The notes under the pieces: generated by a model | The model's input: only the letters and a program-made list of their open reading frames with translations | Told to the model about the DNA's origin: nothing | The model's database searches: none | Translations under genes and position numbers: made by a program | Assembly: GCA_002077045.2 (NCBI GenBank) | Contig: KZ111141.1 | Span: 2,129,275 to 2,193,274 of the forward strand | DNA length: 64,000 nucleotides | Reading direction: 5' to 3' | From: Rachicladosporium sp. CCFEE 5018 | Lineage: Eukaryota; Ascomycota; Dothideomycetes; Cladosporiales; Cladosporiaceae | In this document: piece by piece, positions 22,815-31,174 of the stretch | Layout of the letters: the number at the start of each line of letters is the position of its first letter | Numbering within the stretch: position 1 is the first letter of the stretch

Positions 22815-23711
22815 GATCAGTGAAAATGTATTATGTTTGGGTCGCTAAGTTTTGGGTATCATATGGTGTGTGCTCAGGCCTGCTGAGACTCGGGCAGATG
22901 TTGCGTGGTGGTGAGGGTCGAGGCAAAGGATTGCCCGACTGGCGATTGCGGTGATCTCTGGCCAGCAGAGCACGGTAGGAAGTCCGTGAGGGAGTGCCCA
23001 AGGACTCCTTGCTAGTGAGTGTGTGAGGCACACGACAATGAGTGCGTGGCGCTCAGTCAATGAGTGACAGTGATCGGTCTGTGAGGTTGGATCGGAATGC
23101 GCTGTCGCATCCTCGGTTGGTCCTAGATCCTTTGTCCGGGGCCACAATGCCTTCGTTGGGCCAGACAAGGAAGTCGAGATGAGCGTCGTAGTAGTCGCTG
23201 GCTGCCTAGTGCTCTCAATCGTATGAGCGTGCAATACGCCCCGCGATCCTTGGGTAGGGAGGAGATGGTCGGAGACACTGCGTGGCGCTGAGGGTAGTCG
23301 TAGTAGCGAACGTGAATGCCGTCGAGGCTTATGCGCCGTGTCGCGCTCGTGAAGTCGCACAACAATGGCTGCAATGCGCTATTGTCGCCCTCCTCTGGTG
23401 GTGAGCAGCGTGTGGCCTGTCGCCGGCCCTGACAGTGATTGACTCAGGCGCGCGGGAACAAGCGTGTGTCACCCTGGTCATGAGCTTCAAGGGGAGTGTT
23501 TCAGGAGTGAAGCTTGCGTCGACCAATCAAAAGCCGTCAGGGGGATCTCTTGCGACACCCCTAGTAGGCGCACCATGGCAGGTCAACGGAAGAACAGCGT
23601 CATTTACTGTGGGCAGCACCAAGTGCATGTGCAGCCAATGCGACCAATGAGGCAAGCACCGGGCCACACTGTAAGATCTCATCGAAATCATGAACCGGCA
23701 TAAGCCACGAC
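22815..23711. other. Divergent intergenic region
   Basis: About 0.9 kb between the divergent KCH and HET genes. No frame longer than about 170 codons that looks genuine; one such frame on the minus strand (22845-23360) lacks protein-like composition. Confidence 0.5.
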
Positions 23712-25676
23712 ATGAACATCACGCGCTGGACAAGCCGACCACAGTCTGCTAGCGATGACGGGGACTTCCGCTACGATGTCTTGAGAAGCAGTAAGACAGG
23801 CATCCGGCTGGTGCAGCTGCAGCCTGGCACTGGGACTAGAGCCATATCCATCAATCTGATCGAGTCTTACGTGACCGGCACCAGTAGAGTTCAATATGAT
23901 GCCCTCTCCTATACATGGGGTAGTGGCGCTCGTGACAAGAATATCTTCTGCAATGGCAAGCGACTGCGAGTCACACGCACCTTGTGGGAAGCTCTGAACA
24001 GGTTTCGAAGTCCCACCGAGGAACTCACGCTCTGGATCGATCAGATATGCATTGCTCAGGACTGGCTGAAGGAACGCAGCGCTCAGGTCCAGCTCATGGG
24101 CGAGATCTTCAAGGGTGCTCGCACAGTCATTGTCTGGTTGGGGGACGATTCGGACGATAGTCGTGCTGGCATGCAGCTAGCGCAGCAACTCCTGCACATC
24201 TCTCTTTATCAGCAGGTCAGCGGGCTTGGCCCGTCAGACCTCGAGACTCACGGGCTACCACGTCAGGGCCACAAGCGATGGAAGGCACTTGCTCAGATAC
24301 TACGCAGACCTTGGTTCTGGAGAACGTGGATCGTGCAGGAAGTGGTTCTCAATCCGCATGTGGACCTACTTCTAGGGACTAACTCGCTCACATGGGAAGA
24401 GCTTGAACGCGTAGTTGCTTTGCTGGATGGACCCTTGCCTCGTGTGTGGCAGATCGACCAAGCCATCACCGCGTCAGAGCTACCGTTCTCACGCATCAAT
24501 CGTATCAGACTTCGACACCAGAAACTCATCGCCACTTCTGTCACGCCAATACAATCCGATGAGCTCTTGGACTCGCCACCGCAGTCACAGAGTCAAGTAT
24601 ATAGCGAGCCACAATCCTATGACGGCGACACCGACGACGCGCCAGATCTGCTGGATCTACTCCTGATGTCTCGTGATCTAGGTGCAACAGATCCACGCGA
24701 CAAGGTCTATGCCCTTCTCGGCTTGGGAAATCATGATATTTATCCTGACTACACGATGTCGCCCGAGAGCGTGTTTAGCAAATTCGCTCTACACACCATC
24801 GGCCTTGTAACCGCGATGATCGAGCGGGAGACCTCTGCGCAAGGACTGACGCCATTGGACCATACACTCAGCTGCAACACTCGCGAAGTTCGACGGGCTC
24901 TCATATTGATGTCGTGCGCAGGTCGTCAGAATCAAAGCCTCAAGCTCCCGTCATGGGTGCCTGACTGGACCACCAACTTGCGTTCGAGACCCCTGATCTT
25001 CGGTCTGAACCTCTTCGGGCAAAGACACAGACGCTTCTCCGCTGGCGGCGATCGCCTCGGCGTATTCGACTGGTCTCCAGATCACGGTCTACAGCTGTGT
25101 GGCAAGCTGTTCGACACTGTACTTGCTGTTGGCAACGTCAAGCTTGATCAAGATTTGCTCGAAGCCTCTCCGGCAACTGCGCATGAGCGCATTGCAGCTT
25201 GGTGGCAAGAAGCTCAGCATATCAGCCACCTTCGCATTGTCAGGTCGCCAGGATCCACGGGTTTCACAGATGCGTTTGAGCTCATGCGCCGGAGTCTATC
25301 AATCTGCAAGCACGGCTACTACGACCCTCGGTCGCCGAACCACCACAATTCTAATCCTCAACGGCGTAACAGCCTGCTGGACGAGACTGACATTACGGCT
25401 CAGCCAGGCCACAGTGCGCTCCACACGCTCACGTTGGGTCCAACAAGAGGCAGAGTGGTGTTCGTCACAGCTACTGGATGGGTAGGTATAGCACCTTACG
25501 GCACACAGGCTGGCGATGTGGTTTTTGTGATAATGGGTGCAGATGCGCCGTTCATTCTGCGGCCGTGCGGCACTGATGCATACGAGATCATCGGGGAGTG
25601 CTACGTTCAGGGCATCATGAGTGGGGAGGCCATGGAAATGGATTGGCTCGGTGTCGTGGACATTATGATAAGATGA
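23712..25676 (+). CDS. HET domain protein (heterokaryon incompatibility type)
   Basis: Intron-less 654-residue protein with an N-terminal HET domain, a TIR-like fold used in fungal allorecognition and programmed cell death. Landmarks in order: 'YDALSYTWGSG' (about residues 58-68), 'LWEALNRFRSP', 'LWIDQICIAQ', 'ERSAQVQLMGEIFKGA' and 'VIVWLGDDSDDS' (to about 155). Further on, 'RPWFWRTWIVQEVVL', 'ATDPRDKVYALLGL' and 'YPDYTMSPESVFSKFA' are shared by most HET proteins. The C-terminal half has 'LPSWVPDWT' and an ending like other large family members. No NACHT or repeat domain is attached. Partner or trigger unknown. Confidence 0.93.
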   Translation: MNITRWTSRPQSASDDGDFRYDVLRSSKTGIRLVQLQPGTGTRAISINLIESYVTGTSRVQYDALSYTWGSGARDKNIFCNGKRLRVTRTLWEALNRFRSPTEELTLWIDQICIAQDWLKERSAQVQLMGEIFKGARTVIVWLGDDSDDSRAGMQLAQQLLHISLYQQVSGLGPSDLETHGLPRQGHKRWKALAQILRRPWFWRTWIVQEVVLNPHVDLLLGTNSLTWEELERVVALLDGPLPRVWQIDQAITASELPFSRINRIRLRHQKLIATSVTPIQSDELLDSPPQSQSQVYSEPQSYDGDTDDAPDLLDLLLMSRDLGATDPRDKVYALLGLGNHDIYPDYTMSPESVFSKFALHTIGLVTAMIERETSAQGLTPLDHTLSCNTREVRRALILMSCAGRQNQSLKLPSWVPDWTTNLRSRPLIFGLNLFGQRHRRFSAGGDRLGVFDWSPDHGLQLCGKLFDTVLAVGNVKLDQDLLEASPATAHERIAAWWQEAQHISHLRIVRSPGSTGFTDAFELMRRSLSICKHGYYDPRSPNHHNSNPQRRNSLLDETDITAQPGHSALHTLTLGPTRGRVVFVTATGWVGIAPYGTQAGDVVFVIMGADAPFILRPCGTDAYEIIGECYVQGIMSGEAMEMDWLGVVDIMIR

Positions 25677-25950
25677 GTACTATGAGACACGGCTTGTATG
25701 AACGGCTTTCGCACTGATGCGCACACCGATAACGTCCGATTTGACGATGATGAAGATGTGAGGAAGGAGCTCTTGACACTCACTTCACCAAGCCCCGATC
25801 AATTCTGCAACACATTTCCGACATCACACTAACAATCGCTCAGCACATCGCTATTGAAGTACAATACCATGAGCTGACCTCGCAATCAGACCGCTGCCTC
25901 AATATTGTACCAGCCTCACTGCCACCGGCTCACAATACCCATAAGTCTAT

Positions 25951-26050
25951 TGTCCACCATCTCACACAAAACTCCTCTCACTTCCATCCCCATCTCTCCT
26001 CCCTTTCTCCCCTCAGACACTCACACACCATCACCACACCACCACCTCAC
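25951..26050 (+). promoter_or_regulatory. Pyrimidine/CA-rich tract before the gene at 26130
   Basis: About 100 bases almost lacking G, dominated by C, T and A (for example 'cctctcacttccatcccc' and 'ctcctccctttctcccc'), ending some 80 bp before the start codon. Such CT tracts mark transcription start zones in filamentous fungi; the role here is inference. The remaining sequence from 25677 to 25950 shows nothing else. Confidence 0.45.
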
Positions 26051-26129
26051 TACCAGGTAGCTGGCCTACCTCACATCACTCCCACAAGCCCTGTCTCCAC
26101 CGCGACCTCCTCACCACCAAGCCCTCACA

Positions 26130-27242
26130 ATGGAGCTTCGCGTGACTCTCCTCCTCCTCGCTTTCCTGGGCTTCAATGCCGGCACCCTCCTCGGCTTCTC
26201 TCTCCCGGGCGCCCTCACTCTGGCGCTCATCGCTTGCTCGCTCCCTCTCGTCCCCGGCCTCCTCACTCTGCCGTCCCTCGTTTGTGGCGCCATCACTGGC
26301 TTGCCGCTCCGTCTGCTCCTCTGTCTCGTCCCGGCTGGTCACTCGCGCGGTATATACCGCACAGATCTGCGCTGCATCCCGGTTGTGCGTTCCTGCGTTG
26401 CTATACCGGGGTTAGCAACCCGTATAGCATTGCAGGAGCGCTATGAGCCGTATCTCTGCGCTCATAAAGCCATCAAAATCGGCAACGTCCGCCGATCCGG
26501 ATACTTCGGGCTCTCGCGTCTCGTCGTCCCGCGTCATCCTCCTGTCCTGGCACCGGCTCCCGTCTCGCGTAAAGTGGCAACACCAGCCACTATCTCTCCT
26601 GTTGTTGCGGCGGCTCCCTATCTCCCTCCGTCCTCCGAACTGGTGCTGCCCTCTTCACCGACCACGCGATTGGTCCCGCGTGTCGAGCCGGTGAGAGCCG
26701 CACGAGTGGCGAAGCGGTGGTCGGCTGGCGCGCTTGGCGGGTGGTTCCCGACGAAAACAACCATTAGCCTCTCAACAAGTCCAATGGAGGGCTTTGAGCC
26801 CTCATTGGCACCTCCTCAGCTGTGGGATGGGGACAGGGATGGGGATGTGGAGATGGAGGATGTGGTGAGGCCGGAGGAGATGGAGGCGTCGTTGGAGTGG
26901 CTTGGGTTGGGGAGGGATGGGGATGAGGATGATGGCGAGGGGAGGGAGGGGCAGGAGATGGACTTGTCTGCTGATGAGGGGGTTCCGACCCATCAACCTC
27001 ATCAGTCTACTGATGATGACGACAGCGACGACGACAACGCCAAGCTGAGCGCGCAGATCGACGAAGAGACCGCAGCTCAGCCGGCCACTCAGGGGAACCT
27101 CATCCCACAAGAGGAGGATCTGAGTGAACGTCTGATATGTAGAGACTGCGGCGACGATCCGCCAAATCTTGAGGACAACGGGAGTGAAGTGACCTGCAAG
27201 AGCTGTGGGCTGGTCCTGGCAGCAAGTAACTACATGCCGTAA
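26130..27242 (+). CDS. Hydrophobic protein with C-terminal TFIIB-type zinc ribbon
   Basis: 370-residue single-exon frame. The first 75 residues form two or three hydrophobic segments ('VTLLLLAFLGFNAGTLLGF', 'LALIACSLPLVPGLLTL', 'LRLLLCLVPAG'), like a membrane anchor. The middle is basic and Pro-rich (to about 220), then strongly acidic with 'DDDDSDDDN'. The last 36 residues carry four cysteines at about 337, 340, 356 and 359 (Cys-x2-Cys-x15-Cys-x2-Cys), ending 'CKSCGLVLAASNYMP', close to the TFIIB/Brf zinc ribbon with its Cys-Gly-Leu-Val. No cyclin-like TFIIB core follows; a GTAACT donor at the extreme end leads to no sensible exon before the convergent transporter. The true start could be internal, which would remove the hydrophobic part. 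Confidence 0.6.
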   Translation: MELRVTLLLLAFLGFNAGTLLGFSLPGALTLALIACSLPLVPGLLTLPSLVCGAITGLPLRLLLCLVPAGHSRGIYRTDLRCIPVVRSCVAIPGLATRIALQERYEPYLCAHKAIKIGNVRRSGYFGLSRLVVPRHPPVLAPAPVSRKVATPATISPVVAAAPYLPPSSELVLPSSPTTRLVPRVEPVRAARVAKRWSAGALGGWFPTKTTISLSTSPMEGFEPSLAPPQLWDGDRDGDVEMEDVVRPEEMEASLEWLGLGRDGDEDDGEGREGQEMDLSADEGVPTHQPHQSTDDDDSDDDNAKLSAQIDEETAAQPATQGNLIPQEEDLSERLICRDCGDDPPNLEDNGSEVTCKSCGLVLAASNYMP

Positions 27243-27304
27243 TGCAGTCGCGCTGATGGCTCGTTTTGGTGATGATTTTAGATAGACGATGCGTAGCCTT
27301 GGGC

Positions 27305-29263
27305 TCAGCCCGCGTCGTCTTCACTTCGTTTCTCTTCACCCTCCAGCCATATCTCGTGACCGTCGCCTTCCTTCACCCACTGTCCTGCGATTGCGCCCAT
27401 TATTGCTATGATGCACATGCCCCACCATGCCATTCCGACGATGCCTTTATTCAGTCCTATACCATAGATGTACCCAGCTAAGACAGGTCCTACTGTCCGA
27501 GTGGCGGATGAGACACTTTGAGCGATGCCGTGGATGGTACCGAGGACGCTGGGGTGAGGACAGCAATTGTTGACGAGTATGGTTGTTGATGGCAGCGCGA
27601 ATGTGCGAGCTGTGACTTGTACGAGCAAGACGAGAGTGATGCATAGCCAGACCAAAGCGCCCGAAGCTTGACCAGGAGCTGCGAGAGTTGATGGAATTAC
27701 TGCTAGGAAGGGTACGATGAAGTACGCGATCGGGAACAGCATGAAGCTGTAACGCAACGAAGTCGTCGTGCCTAACCGGAAACTCACTCGAGGATAAAGC
27801 AGAAGCTGCATCGTGATGCCGATGAAGCCCATGATGGCTAGCGCTGTACCTATGCTACGAGGTGGCAGTGCGAGGCCGCCTGTGAAGGTAAATGGTAGAT
27901 GTGGACGATAGTTCGTGGGCAGTTGCAGCGTCGATTTCTGGGAGCTGGAGGAATCTGCGTTGTAGCGTGGTGTCGAGAGAAAGACAAACCAGAGATTGTT
28001 GAATGTGCCGACGTGCATCGCCAGCAATCCGTGCGAGAGTAATGTAAGTAGCACATTGCGGGTCCATATCCTGCGTAGAGGCAATGTTCTCCTGACCTGT
28101 ACCTTCTCCACCTTTGCACCAGCTCGCAACTCAAGGTCGTCAGATGCATTGTCAGTTCCGCCGAGGGGAATGTACTCCTGTGCTGGTCTTCGTCGAAGAA
28201 CAGTACGCAACACCCATCGACTGAACCGTAGTGGATAGTCTGGTTTCCCTCTGAGCGCCTCAAGCGTCTCTTCCAGCCCGAACGTCACACCCATCGCACT
28301 GCCAAACAAGAACCCAGCATTGACGACGTTTGGTAGCGCATACGGAAACGCCATGAGCCATCTCACACCTTCCTTACCGCCAAGAGACCCACCAGGACCA
28401 AAGAGATGTGGATAGCTACCTACCGGATCAGCTAGCAAGCCTCCAAGCAGCGGTCCTATTATGACGCCGATGTTGAACGTCATTGGCAGTAGCAAGAAAG
28501 CCCGACTTTGATACTTCTTCTCCTTCACGATCTCCGAGATCATCGTCCTCATGACGCCCATGTTGCCGTTTAGCATACCACCTACAGCTCGCCAGAACAT
28601 GGCTGTGGCAAAAGACTTGCTGAATCCGAAGCCGAGACTGCCTGTGCAGGTGCCTAACAGTCCGATCAGGATCACGCGCTTGCGGCCGAACATCTCTGAG
28701 TCGGCTAGGCGGCCCCACATGATCGCTGTGAGGAACTGGGCGAAGGTAAAAGCTGCTGCTAGCATACCCGCCTGGCGCGCAACTGTACTGTCGGAAGGAG
28801 CATTACCGTGGACGTCGGTGAAAGATTTGAGCTGGTAGAACATGTATGACTGCAGACTTGTCTGGGTCAAAGGTTCAGAAAGGCGTGAAAGAGTGAGGAT
28901 CGCAAGCTGTGTCTTCTTGGGCAGGGATGACCATGACACTGGCTTTGCCTTCTGTGGTGGGCCTGGAGGTTCACCTTCATCTGCTTGAAGGTCCGTGGCT
29001 GCCGCGGTCCTGTTCAGAACCGCGGTATCATGAGCCAGCAGGTGTTCCCCCTCATTGTTCTCGCCATCTTGCCCTCCATCGCTATCGCTGTCATGATCAC
29101 GGTCGTGAGGTTCGCCATGCTGCCATTCCGTTGCCTTGTTCCCAGGCGAGTGAGGTCGGGAGCTGGCTGGCCTGGCCAAAAGTGTAGTACCCGCGCTGTC
29201 TACATCGTCTTCGCTTCTGTGCGCTCGTGGAAGCGAGCTATCATGATCGCTCGGGTTGCTCAT
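27305..29263 (-). CDS. MFS transporter, DHA1/ZIFL-like
   Basis: Intron-less 652-residue transporter resembling yeast YCR023C and plant ZIFL proteins. A disordered acidic N-terminus of about 110 residues precedes the first helix ('LPKKTQLAILTLSRLSEPL'). The MFS loop 2-3 signature appears as 'WGRLADSEMFGRKRVI', helix 4 has 'FWRAVGGMLNGNMGVMRTM', and the motif-C-like 'NIGVIIGPLLGGLLADPVGS' is in helix 5. A loop of about 110 residues sits between the two six-helix halves. Substrate unknown; drugs, metal chelates or organic ions are known for relatives. It lies tail-to-tail with the zinc-ribbon gene, 62 bp apart. Confidence 0.9.
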   Translation of the reverse strand: MSNPSDHDSSLPRAHRSEDDVDSAGTTLLARPASSRPHSPGNKATEWQHGEPHDRDHDSDSDGGQDGENNEGEHLLAHDTAVLNRTAAATDLQADEGEPPGPPQKAKPVSWSSLPKKTQLAILTLSRLSEPLTQTSLQSYMFYQLKSFTDVHGNAPSDSTVARQAGMLAAAFTFAQFLTAIMWGRLADSEMFGRKRVILIGLLGTCTGSLGFGFSKSFATAMFWRAVGGMLNGNMGVMRTMISEIVKEKKYQSRAFLLLPMTFNIGVIIGPLLGGLLADPVGSYPHLFGPGGSLGGKEGVRWLMAFPYALPNVVNAGFLFGSAMGVTFGLEETLEALRGKPDYPLRFSRWVLRTVLRRRPAQEYIPLGGTDNASDDLELRAGAKVEKVQVRRTLPLRRIWTRNVLLTLLSHGLLAMHVGTFNNLWFVFLSTPRYNADSSSSQKSTLQLPTNYRPHLPFTFTGGLALPPRSIGTALAIMGFIGITMQLLLYPRVSFRLGTTTSLRYSFMLFPIAYFIVPFLAVIPSTLAAPGQASGALVWLCITLVLLVQVTARTFALPSTTILVNNCCPHPSVLGTIHGIAQSVSSATRTVGPVLAGYIYGIGLNKGIVGMAWWGMCIIAIMGAIAGQWVKEGDGHEIWLEGEEKRSEDDAG

Positions 29264-29643
29264 CAGGGTGAAAATGTAGAGGTGCGAAGAGGTCCCTGGC
29301 TTGCTGTGCGAGCCTGTAGTGCATTGCCTGAGATCGCGCTATCATGTGTGGCGGTGGTGAGAATGAGAATCAAGCATTGGAGCTGCGTTGAAGAGAGATT
29401 GAATAGTGTCATACGCGAGACGGACTTACATTCACGGCGTTATCTAAGCCTGCCGCACTCGGGCAATGGATGTACGCCAGTTGAGTTTTGACATGCAGGT
29501 GATGTCGGACCTGCAGAAGATGTTGCCGATTTATCCGACTTAGTCAGCCGTTCCCTATAATGAGTACTTTCATCCTGGGCAGAACTCCTCGTCTCGTAGC
29601 GATCGCGCGTGTCCTCTGCTCTCACCGCCTCTCGCTCATCCGC
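29264..29643. other. Intergenic region
   Basis: About 0.38 kb upstream of the DHA1-like transporter and downstream of the next minus-strand gene. Nothing specific seen. Confidence 0.5.
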
Positions 29644-30651
29644 TCAGTCATCGAAGATAGTACCAGTTGGCATAAGTTTCCCCAACTTCCCCTCCAGCCT
29701 CAGATACCACGCCCATTTCTCCTTGTCCGACCTGTCCACCCACAACCATAGCCGGAAATTCGTCGGATGCTCGTCCAAACCCAACACAAGCTTGACTGGC
29801 TTGATACCCTCTCTTGAAGGTGGCAAGCGACCCTCTGCGACCCATTTCTCGCCAGGGTTCCGGTTCTCCAGCCACTGCACCAGAGCTTGAACCATCGCCT
29901 TGTGACTCTCCTCGCCGTATGGTTTATTGCTCATTATCACGGCGCCTATGATGCGCACGATAGTGTGGGTCTCGACGCAACCGCAAGCACTCGCAAGCAT
30001 TTCCTTGCCCCAGTCATGCCAGGCTTCCTGGGATGTGAAGTGGTTTTCATCGAAGCATTCGGTGGTCCCCGCTCGGTGTAAATGTTTCAGCTCGACGGCG
30101 CAATCACCCAGAGGATATTCGCCATTGATCTGCAAGTACGAGAGAAAGCCGACGGCGTCTGTAGCTCGCTCGAAGGACCAGTTGATATTGAGCAGGAATT
30201 CCAACCAGTACGCCCGTTTCTGCTTGGGAAAATCTTTCGTTGTGAGGCCCGTCTCTGCGTCACCATTCAGGGCCAGCCGACGGATCATCAGGTATGCTTC
30301 GAGGGACCTGTTGGTGTAACGCACCTAGCGTCCGACCTGGATACCGAGCCACGAGTTCCATGCTGCGAGCTGCCACCAATGGGCTTGAATCTGCAATCCT
30401 CGTATCTTGAGATCTAGGTCGATGTTTGCTCGATCGTCATCCGAGTTGATCTTCACCAGTTTGCCTCGTTCCATCTTGACCAGTCTGTTCATGTCGATCG
30501 TGGCGTCTGCTGTGATGCGGGAATCCCGTCGCGTCTCGCGGAGAAGCTTGATTTGGTTGATCGTATCAATTCGAAGAAGCATGAACGCCCCCCAAGATAC
30601 TTTGGCTTCGTCCTCGCTCATTGGCACTTTCTCCTTGTCCAGTGCTGGCAT
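29644..30651 (-). CDS. Hypothetical protein interrupted by an in-frame TAG
   Basis: Two stretches in the same frame: 30651-30325 (108 codons, stop TAG at 30327-30325) and 30324-29644 (226 codons). Both look coding: the first is helical and charged ('SDDDRANIDLDLKIRG'), the second Trp-rich ('SFERATDAVGFLSYLQ', 'LWLWVDRSDKEKWAWYLRLE'). They probably form one gene of about 335 codons. The stop may be removed by a 69-nt intron (weak donor GTGGCA, acceptor ACAG, about 30373-30305), which keeps the frame, or the gene may be a recent pseudogene, or the base is an error. I do not recognise the family. No signal peptide or membrane segment. Confidence 0.5.
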
Positions 30652-31174
30652 GGCCTTATGTTGCCGAGTGTTGTTCGCGTAGTGATGCGGTGAGCGCGCA
30701 AGCTAGTCTTAGTATGCGCCGTAGATGATAGTGATTAATAGTGATCGAGATTTACTCAATGTCGAGGAGAAAAGAGCATAGCGAAGCGATATGCGCAGAC
30801 TGGAGCACGATACTGAAATGATGAAGATGAGCGAAAGTACTTACGATGCGCATCCTGCTGGATCGTTGAGAAGGGAAGGGGTAAAGTGGTCTTGGTGACC
30901 GTTCCTTCGACATTGGCAGCCATGAAGCCTTGACGAACACCCACTTCTCTTCGACATGACAGCCGTGAAATTGACGTCCGCCGTCTCTGCCCGAACGACT
31001 AGTATGCTGGACGATATGTAGTAACGTAGAGAGAGAGAGAGGCTTGGTTGTGTCGAAGGTGAAGCCAAGTTTTCTGGTTGCCCATGACAACGAATGTCCC
31101 GCGAAATAGTCACACCAACTCGGGAACATTCCAATGTCCGGGTTCGTGATGTAGTATAGATCATAGCTCTCAGG
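30652..31174. other. Divergent intergenic region
   Basis: About 0.5 kb between divergent genes; includes a short (GA)n-like run, 'gagagagagag', near 31030. Presumed promoters of both neighbours. Confidence 0.5.

Noticed and set aside
22845..23360. 171-codon minus frame upstream of KCH
   Set aside because: Arg/His/Ser/Thr-rich low-information frame in a promoter region; no start context or homology recognised.
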